DNA of 64,000 nt from Pararge aegeria (taxonomy: Eukaryota; Arthropoda; Insecta; Lepidoptera; Nymphalidae): positions 6,572,001 to 6,636,000 of the forward strand of contig NC_053187.1 in the NCBI RefSeq assembly GCF_905163445.1, read 5' to 3'. The stretch's first letter is position 1, and each line of letters starts with the position of its first letter. A program made the translations under genes and the position numbers. Positions 27,101 through 42,100 of the stretch are shown piece by piece. A model generated the notes under the pieces. That model was not told the origin of the DNA. It did no database searches and was given only the letters and a program-made list of their open reading frames with translations.

Positions 27101-30100
27101 TTTAATTATGTACCTATCCTTAAGTGTTGCACTTGAAGAGCACTGCCTCCTATAATACAGGTTAAATCCTAGTATAGGGGCAGAAGTTTTCCAATTTTTA
27201 TCGTATATCATATCGAAAATAATTTTTATCTAACCACAGATTGCTGTAACAATTGCTTTGATCATTTAACTGATAATTAATGTGTCTTTTTGTATACTAT
27301 TATAATTGTACTTGTTTCTTTGTGCCCAATAAAGTATTCTATTTTATTCTATTCATAAAATGATTCTAAAAACACAAGCTATTTTGGAGCCAGATGGCGG
27401 TGAGTGTATTGTCGATATATTTATTTATTTATCTTACATAATATGAGGAGTAACGGAACAAACAGTCTAAATCCACAAATAAAACTGTAACAATACACTT
27501 TTATTTAAAAAAAGGTTTTATAGTACTAACGTAAAAGCAATATGCCTCAACGTTACAGTTTGGGGGAGCCGCAGCAAAATTCGTAGAACGTCAGATGACT
27601 TACGAAGGTCATAATTTTTAGCACAATTCTCTGTGACGAATCGATGAGGTGTGAAACGCCCTTTCAGCATCTGTTTTTGTTGTGCACCTTGTTGAGAACG
27701 CATAGACATTCTTCAGGAAAGCCGCTTTATCTGCATTATTGCTTTCCATCAGAAACGATAGTCTTAAAGCGCTTGCTAATCTCATTAACGTGAAGTCTTT
27801 ATAAGCATTATGTATTTTATAGAAATAGCGACCCACCCCGGCTTCGCACGGGTATATTTTAGGAAAAAAAGAGTGATTAGAAGCCATGTAAATTTATTTT
27901 TCTGCGACGTGGTTCCAATATTTTTTTCTACTCACAAAAATACGTATTATATAGGCTTTATTATAATATACCTATATAAACTATTTGTGAACAATAATCT
28001 AAGCGATCGCATCAAAACTCGTTGAGGGTTTAGCGGATAAACAGACAGACACGAAAAGCAACTTTGTTTGATAAGTTCTCTGTAGAGATACTTATAGAAA
28101 AAAGTTCATCATCATCATCATCATCATATCAACCCATTACCGGCCCACTAAGTACAGGGCACTGGTCTCCTCCCACAATGAGAAGGGGTTAAGGCCGTAG
28201 TCCACCACGCTGGCCCAGTGCGGATTGGTGGACTTCACACACCTTTGAGAACATTATGGAGAACTGTCTGGTATGCAGGTTTCCGTTAAAGCAAGTGATA
28301 TTTTAATTGCTTAAAACGCACGTAACTCGGGAAAGTTAGAGGTGCATGCTTGGATTCGAACTCGGCCCCCCAAAAGTGAAGTCGAGCTCCTACCCACTAC
28401 GCTATCACCGCTTCTTGTAACAAAGTTACATATATAATAATTAAGACTGTTATTATACTCATTGGCAGTTACATCATACAGTTTTCGGTCTGAAGGTTCG
28501 TGCTAATTGACTAGACAAGGTTTCACACAAAAAATTATGACTCCAATCCAATAACTCGTAACATTGATTCTAATCGACCAATAAAGATTCTTCAAAAGAA
28601 TTGCGTACAAGATAATGTGAAAAGAGAAGACTGAGGGAGACATTAGTACATATTTATCGACTTCGGAGACTGACTCCCCCCAGACGAAAGAACTGTTTTT
28701 ATTGGGCTGGCTATCAATTTAAATAATTGACTTTCCCACATCGGGGCAAAGGCCTCGACGTCAATATTTCACACAATAAGAAAGTAATTGTTCTTTATCG
28801 TCAAGAACGGATGACCGTAAACTCTGCCACTGTACCAAATACGTGAATCACTATCGTAGTATTCGGATATAAATTTTTATATGAACTAGTTTACGCTATT
28901 TCAGTGCTTAATCTTATTGAAATAAAGTTTATTCTCGTTCCGTTGACATTAATATATTTAATTCCAGGACCGGTCAAAGGTCCCCTGATAGACGAGCCGA
29001 GGCAAATTCATTTGACCCGTTAACAAAAGGCTTGAGCCAATAAAGCTTTTACTAGAGAAATTGATTAGCGTTGAATGAGACATAAAGGTCTGGGTCTTTT
29101 TACTAACATTTAAATGTAGGTACATAAATCTATATACTAATATTATTAAGCTAAAGAGTTTGCTTGGTTGAACGCGCTTATCTGAAGAACTACTGGTTCG
29201 AATTGGATTTTTTTTTTGTTGAATAGTCCATTTACCGATGAATGCTGTAGGTTTCATAACATTACGCTCCAACTATATAGAGCTTTCATGCGTGGACGGT
29301 TTAAGTTAAGCCAGAACAATGCAAATAATGTAATTGTTTCTGTTTAAGATTTTTTTTAAATGTCCGCGACAATGCTGTCGCGCACATGATGAGAGTTCAA
29401 ACGCGGAATAAGTCACGAAGATCCACCAAATGAGCACCGATAGTAATAAAATAACTTTTATAATTTCGAGGATGCAATTCTTGTAATAACTGTCGTTATC
29501 ATCATCATATCAACTCTTAATGAGAAGGGGTAAATGCCGTAGTCCACCACGCTGGCCCAGTACGCATTGGTGGAATCCACACACCAAGAGAGACTGGGAA
29601 CATTATGGAGAACTCTCATGCATGCAGGTTTCCTAACGATGTGTTTCCTTCACCGGCGAAGCAAGTGATATTTTAATTACTAAAAATGCACATAACTTAG
29701 ATAAGTTAGAGGTGCGTGCTGGGATACGAACTTGAACCCCGAAAGTGAAGTCGAGCTCCTACCCATTGGGCTATCAGCGCTTTCAAACACTGATAGTAAG
29801 TGTACTGAACCCAAACTAGGTCTATGGCATCCTGAGAAGAACAATCTGATCAAAACGACACTAAGAGCACGTGACCAAAGCAAAAAAACAATCGACCTAC
29901 GTAGCGTGAATCCGGTCGGCAAAACATTTTACGGACCTCTTTAATTAGTTTTCTTGATGACTTCATACCTAAAAACATCACGTGCAAAGAAATCTGTGGC
30001 CATTTTTATTAATAACCGAGCCAAAGAGTATACAAATAGTAACAGAAACTTTTTATAATAAATCGTAGTCGTCGTTTGCGTTTTAGGGCAACATGAAAAA

Positions 30101-33100
30101 TAAATAAACATAAATATTAACCTTCAATATTCATTCATATTAGCTCATTTCTTATACTTTCTACCCATTTTTTTTATATTTTCTACCCATTTTTAATTAA
30201 CGATAAATATCATCATCACCATCATCATATCAACCCATTACTGGCCCACTAAAGGCCACGGGTCTCCTCCCACAATGAGAAGGGGTTAAGGCCGCAGTCC
30301 ACCACACTGGCCCTGTTCGGATTGGTGGACTCCACACACCTTTGAGAATATTATGTAAAACTCACAAGCATGCAGGCTTCCTCATGTTTTCCTTTATCGT
30401 TGAAGCAAGTCATATTACAATTAATTAAAACGCACATAACTTGAAAAGTTAAAGGTGCGTGCTCGACTTCACTTTCGGTCCCCCGAAAGTGAAGTCGAGC
30501 TCCTACCCACTGGGCTATCACCGCTTCATATATGCTATGATAGATATATTAGGAAGGTATTTAGCCACCGGCATAGGTTTCGCGGGTCATTAGCGCAGGC
30601 CGAATGGCGCCAAGAATTCGTATTCATATCGTGCGGCACGCGCGCCGGAATTCCAGTGATGTCATCGAATTCGATATCATACGAACTACAGTTGTATCGC
30701 ACGTAACCCGCTCCGTGCCATACATTTTTATTTTCGGCTATGATAACGTATTTCACGCATGCTTTGTTGAGGAAGAAAACGTTTTAGTTACGTGAGCCGG
30801 GGACAAAATGTGTGCTATAAATCAATCTAAAAATGCTCGCTGCTATAAAGCATCCATTTATTATCCCTACTTAAATATAATAACTTTGTTGCCATCACAC
30901 AGTCCAGTTGCGTTCAGCAGTCCGTCCAGTGCTGCAGCAACAATATTACATGCAAGAACATTGTGGCATTATAGAACTGTTTTATCTAAAATTGTTGTGC
31001 ATTTTAAATTGTTTGTAAAATGTAACGTTTTTGTTCTTTTGTTGTAATAAATAAATACGAAAGTTTGTTTGCTGGTATTTTCTTCTTTCAAGCAGCAACT
31101 TTTGCATGTCTAACACAACTGGCCAATGTCGCGTCCGCGTCTTTTATGCCGGCCTTTATTCAAAATTCATTTATTTCAAGTAGGCCTAATATAAGCACTT
31201 TTGAAACGTCAAGTCTGTCTGTTTGTAGTGATTCTACCATCGGTTCGGAAGGCAGATTCTACCGAGAAGAAGCCGGCAAGAAACTCAGCAGTTGCTCTTT
31301 TCCAACAGCAACAATTTACATTTTGCACTTTAAAATTCATTTTTCTATCTTGTGAGAGCTGAAAGCGGAGCCGGATGCTTTCAAGCAACCTTGTCATTAA
31401 AAAATTCATCAATTGTATAGTAACCTCGCTGTAATAAATGTGTTTTAACAAATTCTTTAAACTTGTGCATTGGCAGGTCCAAAATCACCTTAGGAATCAT
31501 ATTATAAAAGCGTATACTCAATCCCACAAATGATCCCTGTACCTTACGCAGACGATATGCAGATGACACTAATTTATGACCATTTCTTGTAAGTCACTGT
31601 TTATGTCCACTTTTTGTTTATAAAGACTAATATGTTGTCTTACAAATACTATATTGTTATAAATATATTGTGAAGCTACAGTAAGTATGCCTTTTTCTTT
31701 AAACTTCTCACGGAGGGATTCGCGTGATTTAAGATATCCCGGGATATATTGTATTCCATGGCCGTCTCCAGGCTGACTACTGACAACTATTCCATGCCAC
31801 ATTTCTTCGAAGTAAGTCAAGTGAAAGATAGGTTAACAATTGCTTATTTTTAAATCCCGCGGAAAATTTTTCCGACAGCTTTTTTGGGATAAATTTTATC
31901 CAATGTCCATCTCCAGAATGCAAGTTGCATGTGTGCCAAATTTCATCAAGTTTAGATACAAAAAAACAGACACTGTTATGCATTTGTAACATTAGTATGG
32001 ATTGCACTCGGGCGAAGCCACGGGCAGGTTAATAGTATTATAAAATCGAATGTGAGTTTGTCGATTTGCCCATATATCACGCAGCAATAGAACAACTTTA
32101 TAAAGGTATTTTTCCATGGTGAAATACGGGCCGGAGAGAGACTTAAGCTTCGTTTCATCGCTAAATAATGAGCGGAAACCGTTCATTCGTCATCGTCATA
32201 ATATGGGAAAGATACAAAGGGCCTTTTTGTTTTTATCTCTTCATGGCTTATTAAATGGCTGAAAAGATTTCATCAATTATGACTTTAAGTCATCTAATAG
32301 GTATTTTTATTCCAAAAACCCCACTAATATTGTAAAAGCAACAGTGGGTTTTCTATCGTCCCACGTTCAAGCATCAACTTCTGCATTTATTCCATTTTTT
32401 ATTATTCCATTAACACTTCGCTCTTCCCTGCAATCTCACCTATTGTTGAGCGATGGTGAAGTCTAAAATGGTAGCGGGCGGACGGACCAGTTAGGTGTAA
32501 AGCAGTAACTTTGGTTCCCCCCTATTCGGTTTCTACGCGATATCGTATCAAAACGCTCAAAGAGATATTTTGAATTCCCAAGCTACTCCCAAAAGAAAGC
32601 GGTGAAGCGTTTATAACCAGCCCAGTGGGTAGGACTTGAGACTTTTTTTCGAGGGACCGAATTCGAATCTCTGCACGCACAGTTTCTTTTCTAAGTAATG
32701 TGCGCTTTAAACAAAAATAATATCACTTGTTTCAACTTATAAGGAGAACATCGTTAGGAGTGCATGCCTAAGAGTCTTTCTCCATAATGTTCTCAGAGGT
32801 GTGTAGAGTCCACCAATCCGCACTGGGCCAGCGTGGTGAACTACGGCCCTACTCCCTTTTAATTGTGAGGGGAGATCCGTTCCCTGTAGTGGGCCAGTAA
32901 GTAGTGGGTCGATAATGATGATGAGGAAGTTACTTCAGTCGGAAATCGAACCCGGAATCTCCGACCTAAAAGCCCACGCTAGAGAGATCGACTATTATTA
33001 CTAAGGAGGCACGTAAAGTTCACGCGCATAGAGTACCTACGCGTGAGCCAAGCCTCCAAAAAAGAGCACGTTTTAAAATAAGTAATATTAAACTTGTATT

Positions 33101-36100
33101 GCGTGTTTCGGTAATTAAGTAAATTATAAAGCGATATTATGCGGTATAAGTAAGTATAATAAATTTTCATGCAGAACCATTTTAATTAATGCGTTCTTTG
33201 ATTTCCACTTTATAAGTAGTCTAAAAACTTAGCTGCTTTTAAAATTGTTAAGTAACAAAAGTAGCTTGAGTTTAAGTTTTCTGATAAACGATACGCAAGT
33301 TTTGTTGTTGTTCTACAACTTGGATTACCAATGTTTTTGGTAACTGTTGTAAAATATCGACCTACATTTACATATCTGATACCAAGTTATAACGGGGTAA
33401 GCTTTTTGCATATTGATTACCTATCTTTAAGTTGAGCACGCTATTTCGGTAAACACTACCTACAGCATGGTGCTTAGCATGTTTTATCACGGGGTCCCGG
33501 GTTTATTTCTACCGTCGGGCGAAACATTTTAAGTGTTTTTTTTTATGATAGTAATAATTGACGGCCGAGTGGCGCAGTGGGCAGCGACCCTGCTTTCTGA
33601 GTCCAAGGTCGTGGGTTCGATTCCCACAACTGTTAAATGTTTGTGTGACGAACATTAATGTTTTTCAGTGTCTGGGTGTTTATCTGTAATATTATAAGTA
33701 TTTATGTGTACTATATTCATAAAAAACAATTCATCAGCTATCTTAGTACCCATAACACAAGCTACGCTTACTTTGGGGCTAGATGGCGATGTGTGAATTG
33801 TCATAGTATATATGTATACTATATATTACTTTCCGAGCAGATGGTCCACGTGATGGTAAGTGGAAAACCATCGCCTAAACAGTGCAAAAGTACGCTGGGC
33901 ATGCAAGGAGCACGTCCTACAAATATAATTTCTGTATTCATCAATCTGCGGCGGAATTTTTAAGCCTCATGCGTCTGTTATTGCACCGGTAACCAAGCCT
34001 TCCAGACCGGAACACAGCAATGCTGCTAAGCGGCAGAAATATTTATGGCTATTTACTTTCCCGAACGAGCTCTGTCACAAAAAGCTCTACTAATACTATT
34101 TAGGTTTTTTTATGTCATGAAATCAGTAATAGGCTTGTTTTAGGACAACGGTAATCGTAGCACGTTAAGCCGTCGCGAAGCGAAGGCCCCGATCATAAGA
34201 TTAAAAATAGTTTAAGCTCGCCAACCCGCATTAAAGCAGCTTGTTGGGTATGCGCTCAAAAATGTCTGGAAGTCTGAGCCCAACATGATGATGACGTTTA
34301 GACAATCGAAATAACAATAAGGTATAAAAGAGTCGGTCTGCTTGAATAGAATACTTTTCTATCATTTATTTTCATAAATGAATAAAGAAACATTATTTTC
34401 ATGTTGGTGTCAGCATTTATTTATTTATTTAAGCCTTATAACTTTCCTATACTTAACTTATACAACTACAGTTAATTATGTACTACGTAACATTTATTAT
34501 TCAACTATTATTACTTTATGTATCAGGAACCCTCTTCGGTGAAGGCATCCTCCAAGACTTGCCATGTCATGGTGTCAGCATATCTCGCGTATAATAAAAC
34601 TGTGCGTAGTTACCATTGACTCCATAATCAGTCTGCCTCAACGCCCAAGCGACTGGCTCATATGTAGAAGAGTTGGCCCTGAAGACAGTCCAGTGCTCGC
34701 CGGGTAGTGGGCCCCAGGCGGTTTCGCCAGCTCGAGCCAGCCGCAAAACCGGTGAAGCAGGGTTCAATGCTGCGTCCTAAATGGAAAATTCTACATTAGC
34801 TTGGCCTCATTTTTTAATGTCGTAACCGTACTGAGATTTTATTTTTACTGTTTACATCGCGTTTTTTACATTTGAAAAAAAGGTCAGCGATGTATTATGA
34901 AGATTTTCTTTTCAAACTTATAAATGTCTAATTACAATCACTGGAACACCAACGAAACGAAACTTCACGCAAATTATTTTAGCTAAGGCGTTATACTATT
35001 TTTTTATATTCGTTAATGAATTTATTTTTTAACAAAAAAATGAGAATCGTTAGACCTATTCGTTGGTTTATTATTTAAGTCGTTCTTAATTTTTTTATTT
35101 ATCATATATTTTTCCTCTTTTGTTTTAGATTTTAATAAAAGAAAAACAAAAAACACTATTAAAATTTATAAAAAAAAACCACTACTCCACTGGTGGGGCT
35201 TTTGAGTACCCAGGCAATCGGCGGTCAGGGCTCCAAAGTGAGGAACCTCCTCACAATACGTGCCGTTTCAAGAATTACTGCCTTCTGAATATGACCCTTG
35301 TTCTAACAACCAAGAGAAAGCTTCTTAAGATATTGGTCGAACCTTTTTTTATTACAGTTTACGTAACATATCATCAAAATTCAAAAAAATTAAATTCATA
35401 TATTCAAAGAATTCTATAAGCACTTTTGAAACGTCAATTCTGTCTATTTGTAAGTGACTTTACCACCGGTTTGGAAGGCAGATTCTACTCGAGAAGAAGC
35501 CGGCAAGCAACTCAGAAGTTCCTCTATTCCATCAACAATTTACATTTTACATTTATCATACGATTCTACAAGTTATATAATGGTGATACGACTATGTTAA
35601 TATAAATTGGTATTTTTACATATAAAACAGATTAATAAGTAACACCAAATAAAGATATTCTATTTTATTATTATTACTAATTATTTTTTGTTTTTAATTA
35701 CTTACGTTAGTGTGTAGAATAAATTTTTGGATATTAAAACGACTTAATTAGTCTTACATCATTATATATTGTAATCTGATGGCATTAAGGAACAATGAAT
35801 ATAAATTCAAGTGGATACTAATTCTCAACTCACAGACTACTATTATCCATAATACAGCGATAAAGCGTGAAGATTTATTGCCGGAACGATATTATATTAA
35901 AGGTAATAGCAGGGTAGAGACGGCTGATATTGTGGGCGACAATATAGCGCACAATAAATTTCAATTACCTTAAGCCGCAGATTGGTATGCATGAAGAGTG
36001 GGAATCCTTTCAGTTGAGCACCAACAAGGCTCTCCTCGCCTGGCGTTGCGAAGCCAACGACCCCTACTGAATATTCTCGACAGTATTTGTCGAGCAGTTC

Positions 36101-39100
36101 TCGATTCCACTTGTCCATGTTGGCGTATTTCGACAGGGATTCGAAGACGATCACACCGTATCGCCCCTTGTCCAAGGTGGTGAGTACTGGCAAGCTTTTG
36201 CCAGCGACCTCTACCTTGTACCTGTGAAAACGAAACATAGTATATTACATTTTTAAGCATTTATTTCCCCTTACTAATAGCTGTTGCCTGGGTTCATTCA
36301 GTGTTATTACGGTTTTTTACAAATCCAGTAGGAACGGTTAGTTTTCCTAAAATAAAATATAGCCTTTGTTACCCTCCGTCCTTTCAACTAATTCTATGGA
36401 AAAAATAAAGTAAAATAACGTCGGTTGCTCAGTTAGGGCGTGAAGGACAAATAAACAAACTCACTTTCACGTTTATAATAGTAAGTTAGGATTTACATCT
36501 GTTTTTATTTTATTGAGTGTGCTGAGTGTAAATTCGTGTGTGCGTGTGTGTGTGTGTGTGTACGTGAAGTCGTTCACGTCTCCTCAATCTCTATTCCATC
36601 ATCTCTATCATTGAAGACGGGATAGAGTTTTTAGCCTTCACGCTTCTCCAAAGCGGGTTGGCGGGCTATAATAGCGATATCTAATTATCACAAATTCGTG
36701 TTCATAACCGCACTTAAGATTCAATATACTAGATGAAATTAAAAGTAACTTAAAATATAACAAACTAATAACAATACCTACAAGGCATTGAATGGTGACA
36801 AGAATGCTGCTGGTGGCTATTTCTACGCACAGCAGTCAGTATGTATTTTGTCAAAATCATCGGATAATTTCCCTTATTTCGATTTAAAAAAAAAAATAAG
36901 GCTTTCACATCTGAATCCATTAGTCTCCATCACTGCCATTATCAAGATTTTTTTTCCTGATATCTGTACAATATCATTTAGAAGGAATTCTTAAAGCAGT
37001 AACTCAAAAAAGAGTAATATGTAATGGTGCTACATGGATACTTATTATTTCGTAAACAAACAGATAAACAACCTGTTGCCTGTGATAATATTATGAATAG
37101 AATGACGATTTAAACTACAAAAAAAACCATGAAGTTTTCAAGTCCTCACAAAATACCCACTGTCCAGAAGTGGACGTTTACATTTATCAGTTGAAACACA
37201 GACAAGATGACAATACCGATATTAATATTAACGAGATGATAACGAGACTTATAGGTATATATATATATAACATATTATATATATATATATACCTATAAGT
37301 TTACCTATAGTTTTTTATATACCTATAAAAAAAAGTCTAAAAAAAGTTATCCAATTAACATCCATAAGAAAATGGAAATTGGAAACGATTTAGTTATCTA
37401 AACGTAGTATCTACAAAATTGAAACAATTAATAAATTCTTATTGTTCCCAGTTCGCCTTGCTTTTTTACAATTTTCCAGCTTTCTTTTTGTAACTACTCA
37501 ACAACGGATAGACGATTGAACAAAGGAATCGGTTTCTTTTTGTTATATTCAATTTCTGCAATTAGTAATAACTCAAATACTATTCAATTACTCGTAGACG
37601 TTTTCCTTTGGAATGTCATTTAAATTTCTTGCTGGCGAAAGGAATTTGCAAACATTGTCAAGAAGATTTCAACTTACTGAGTCAGTCAATATTATCGTTT
37701 TAATAATTATTACACTTGACTATGACAGTTTTATTGTAAAAGATTGTGATTTTACAATAAAAAAAATGTAAGATTAAATAACTATACGGTGACATATTAA
37801 AGTGGCTGGGAGGAATGATGGTCATTGGGGTTTCAAAGTGTTCAAGTATCTACAAAAGAGAAAAGAGTCGCTGGAGGTCGATGAACATAAGTCCTTTGAA
37901 TGTGGGGAAAACCCTGCTTTTTGTCCAGCAGTGGATATTCATCAGTTGCCACGATGATGGTGATGATGTGAGCATAACGTTTTTAAACCGAAAATATTTA
38001 TAAGATTCCTGAAACTATACAGACAAAGTTGCACGTTAAGACTCGGAGATACACACTAACAATAAAGTGCGATAATGTTATGCTTCAAAGTTATCAAAAG
38101 GTTTACCCAATATATATCAGTGTGGCATAAGACTGTATATGTACTGTGTCATTCATAAAAATGTAATCCAATTACCGGCCCACAACTTAAAGGGTACATA
38201 CAGGTCTTCTCAAAATGATGGTTTAGGCCGTACAAAGCTCGCACGGATTACAAGATATCTCGAGCCTCTGAAAACATTATGGAGAACTCTCAGGCATGCA
38301 GGTATTCACAAGAAAATTTCCTTCACCGATAATGCAAGTAATACCCACTAGGCTTTCACCACATGAAGCGATGATTGTGTAAACGAGCAGTGAATTAGAT
38401 GACTGGCTGTTGCCCCAAGGTCAAAGTCAAATATTTCTTCATTTAATAACGGCATATTCATGTCCATTTTCTGCGTAAATAACATCTATACTAATATTAG
38501 AAAAGAGGTAAAGTTTGGGAGGTTGTTGAGTTTGTGAGATTATCGGGGAGTATCTCTGGATCCACTGAACCTTTCACCTATCTAAAATTCCTTTACCAAT
38601 ATAAAGCCACATTAATTGTGAGTGCCATATTAACCTGAAATTGATAACTGAAAAAACCTCTTTGTGGTAGTCGGATTTGTGTAAAAAAAATGTACATAGA
38701 AGTGAGATGATGGCGATAACTACATTCGTACACTTAAAGCTAAAAAACTAAGCTTTTACGTTTACGTTACGTTACGTTACGAGTAAAAGCTCGCCAGCCC
38801 ACATACATTAGGGCAACGAGGAGCCTTAACACCCTCTCCCATATTATTGGCCCTCGAGGATGCCGGTACTTATCAGTGGGACAAAGGTTGTGATGATTAT
38901 AATAAAAGTGCATGTCGTTAATTCGATTACTCACTTAATTGCCAAACTGAAATATTGGGAAATTTTTCAATTATCCAGGTGTTTAATCAAAACGTACGCT
39001 TCCTCTCAAACCCTCGTCAAGGCTGAATAATTTAAATACAAGCTGGTACGTAAGTAGGTACGTACTTGCTAGTAATAAATAAATAAGTACGTACAGGTAG

Positions 39101-42100
39101 ATATTAAATGGGTCAATATTACTGAAATGTTAAAATGGAATTGTCCGTACTGTTGCAAGACGGTTTTCAATTTTAGTTCAATGGAGGCAATTTAACCAAT
39201 ACTGATAATAGCCGACAAGCCTGTAAAGGTTTTCAAACGTTGAAATTATATATATACCAACATCCAGGGTTACCACCCTACAGTTACGCTATTAAGGTGA
39301 ATAATTTGACTGTCTTTTATTATTTAAAATAGATCACAAAGTAAAGTCGCTTGTCGTTCCTTCGGATTGTCTGAAGCTATCAACAAGGTTTCAACAACGT
39401 CGCCGGAGGGCAGGCCAACACAAAGGGGTTGAGCCGTAGGACTTGACGACATCAGGAGAACGTCAACTTAAGGACGTCTCCGGTATGTCTTTAACATGGA
39501 CTTAAAGGTCTCGTGACCTTTAGAAATTCCGGATCTCAAGTTTCTTGGCGGTACGACTCTATTAGTAGAGAATAATCAAAAATAATCCACTTGAATGATA
39601 TAAACTAGCCTGATAAAAAAACTTGTCAGCTGATCGCGAAATATTGATTCTGTGACATTAGTTTTGACCTTTTCAATGATGACAAGTTTGTTTATCATGA
39701 TTTTTACTCTTACATAAATACTACATACATAATAATATATACATGTCACACATGTAACTCTGTGCTATATTGTCTGAGTTTAAGATTCGTATCGACAACC
39801 CTTACTAATCCTAACAGGTAGAAAAATGAATATCGAATAGCAACCGTTCATTTTGCTCGAGTTGCGGCTCGTTTCAATTTGGCAGTCCGAGTGCACACGG
39901 ATCGAGGCACCGCGGGCCGTAACTTGCAAAAAGCAATCGCCAATTTTTGCCACTTCGCCTTTTCCTTCGCATACTAATCGTACGCGTTGTAACTGAATTA
40001 AAACCAAACATACACAAGCAATCAACAACAAACAAGTTAATCTTTCCAATGTCTATACTATTCCATGGTGAGAAATAAATTGTTTTGTGTGTAAGCATCC
40101 TATATCTAATAAGGGCTAGCACAGGCAGGAGACATAAAATATAGCCCCCGATTGTATACCCTAACGGGGGATATAATTATCGTGTCCACCTGCTAAAGTA
40201 CGGGAACATGGAATAGGGGAAGGTTACCCCCATTTATATATTATTTGGATATTATTTCACTTGTTTGCCAGGGCTCTGAGAGTTGATAAAACTGTAGAAG
40301 AAGATTTTTTATCCTTTCCCCGGGGAGATAATTGTCTCTTGCCCATGCTAGCCGTGCTGGACGCAAAATCCAATTGAAGAGGTATAAAAACTTACGTTAC
40401 AGAATGTTATATTGTGCAGGACAGTTACGACTACAATGTCACAGATCATCAGACCTGCGTGAATTTAACATCTTTTATTTCTTGACAACCCTTTCAACTC
40501 CCAACAGGTAGAGGAAGGAGTAAAGCGGAATACAAAAAAGCAAACGTCCATTTTGCCCGAGTTGGGCTCATTAGTTACGAAACTACAATAAGAAATGTCA
40601 ATGATGAATGTCCTACTGTAAATTTTTCGCTCATAATTTGAAGTTTTAAAATAAGGGTTATATTGTGATTGTGAAACTAAATGTCAGCTTTATCAATGTA
40701 ATGAAAAGTATAATCCAAATCCTTTATCAAAATTATACCTATTGCCTTAGGCAATCGTAGTAAGCCCCCAGAATTCAGTGTTCTCTGAATGTCTTTTTTT
40801 TTGTCGTCGGGTTGTAAAAAATACTATGTCACAGACAGATAATCAGTATTCACTTTAATATTCATTGTTCTTAGGTATTCAATGCTGCCTGAATTTAAAA
40901 TAATTTATTTCTCTTGACAACCCTTCCGACTCCCAACAGGTAGAGAAATGGAGCGGAATATCGAAAAGCAACCGTTCATTTTGCTCGAGTTGCGGCTCGT
41001 TTCAATTTGGCAGTCCGAGTGCACACAGACCGAGGCACCGCGGACTGTAACTTGCAAATAGCACTCGCGCCCACCCTTGCCGGTTCGCCTTTCCCCTAAT
41101 GTATACCTCGTATATTCTTCCCACTCGTTGCAACTTTGCGTTCGTACATTGCCAACGTTACTGAACCGTGCATCGATATTTGCTATTCAGAAAGTTGAAA
41201 GCGTAACATTCTTGGGTACGCAATCTTCAACGGGCAAGCACGAGTACGTCCATATGAAGAGCAATATCGAGTTTTAATTTAGAAATAGCAATAAGTATTG
41301 AAGTTTTCTTCGCAACTGTTTCATTGGTTTAATTCGTTTCTGTAGTGTATTCAGTATTATCACAGAATGTGATGATGTAATTCAATAGTACTCAGATTCA
41401 CTTATAGCAGATTTTCATCGATTATAAAAATCGGCTTTATACTTTTTACAGAAAGAATGTAAGCTATAGGACCATGCTTGAACTCTTATGCGGCTTCAAA
41501 ATAGACAAATAATATTTTAAGATATTAGTTTCCGGAGAGTTCTTATACAAACTAGAAAACGATTTATTAAATATCATATTAAATATTATTACTTTTTAGG
41601 TTCAATGGTGCCGATTCTGTTATACACATCTCTCAACTGAACTAAATGATAATATCTTGTTCTTCTAACTTGTATTCTTTATCACAAGGATCATATTTAA
41701 TAGCAATACTTTTAGACCATTTGGTTTAAAGATTTGCATAGTATAATACACTTTACATAGTATGAATCGATTTCCGCGTCTTTTCTGTCTCCTCCTTTAA
41801 CTCCTCCTAAACCACGCAACGGTTTTCACCATCGCGTCGATAAGATAACTTGTCACTTTAACTGTATATATATATAGGTGGTTTATGAAAATATAATAAA
41901 ACCTATTTTTTTTTCGGTATAAAAAGAACTGGCAACCAACTCACCGAGAAATAAATTTATATGGCAGTTTTTTTTCTGATTTATACGGTTGAGAAGCCGA
42001 GCCAGATAGCCAGCTATCAATAGCATTTATAGTGACGTTTCCCAATTGTCAATGTAAAAGCAGCAAAAACTTATATACTGTGTCATGATAAATAAATCAC

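Larger units (their letters stand above)
25234..34613 (-). other. sfl: sfl intron 4
   Basis: Repeat-rich: SINE head 25262-25345, RTE-like fragment 25440-25662 (minus), composite SINE 26281-26590, a family A SINE abutting a LINE 3' end 26650-26930, a LINE tail ending near 27345, a common repeat about 27820-28085, three family B SINEs in the same orientation 28105-30528, a LINE 3' end 31153-31720 (minus), a common repeat 31840-32035, family B SINE 32612-32930, family A SINE 33560-33820, family C SINE 33832-34100, and a LINE-like 3' end 34417-34595 next to the exon 4 donor. Confidence 0.8.

Noticed and set aside
27518..27887. Overlapping minus-strand frames of 63 and 89 residues
   Set aside because: They run into a common intronic repeat (GGCTTCGCACGGG end); probably retrotransposon-related or chance, with no domain recognised.
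28105..28130. CRISPR-like short repeats
   Set aside because: Simple (ATC)n tail of a SINE; the genome is eukaryotic.
39780..40049. Apparent secreted small protein on the minus strand
   Set aside because: The hydrophobic start looks like a signal peptide, but the frame begins at TTG, with a TAG just upstream and no ATG. Kept only as a repeat-unit finding.
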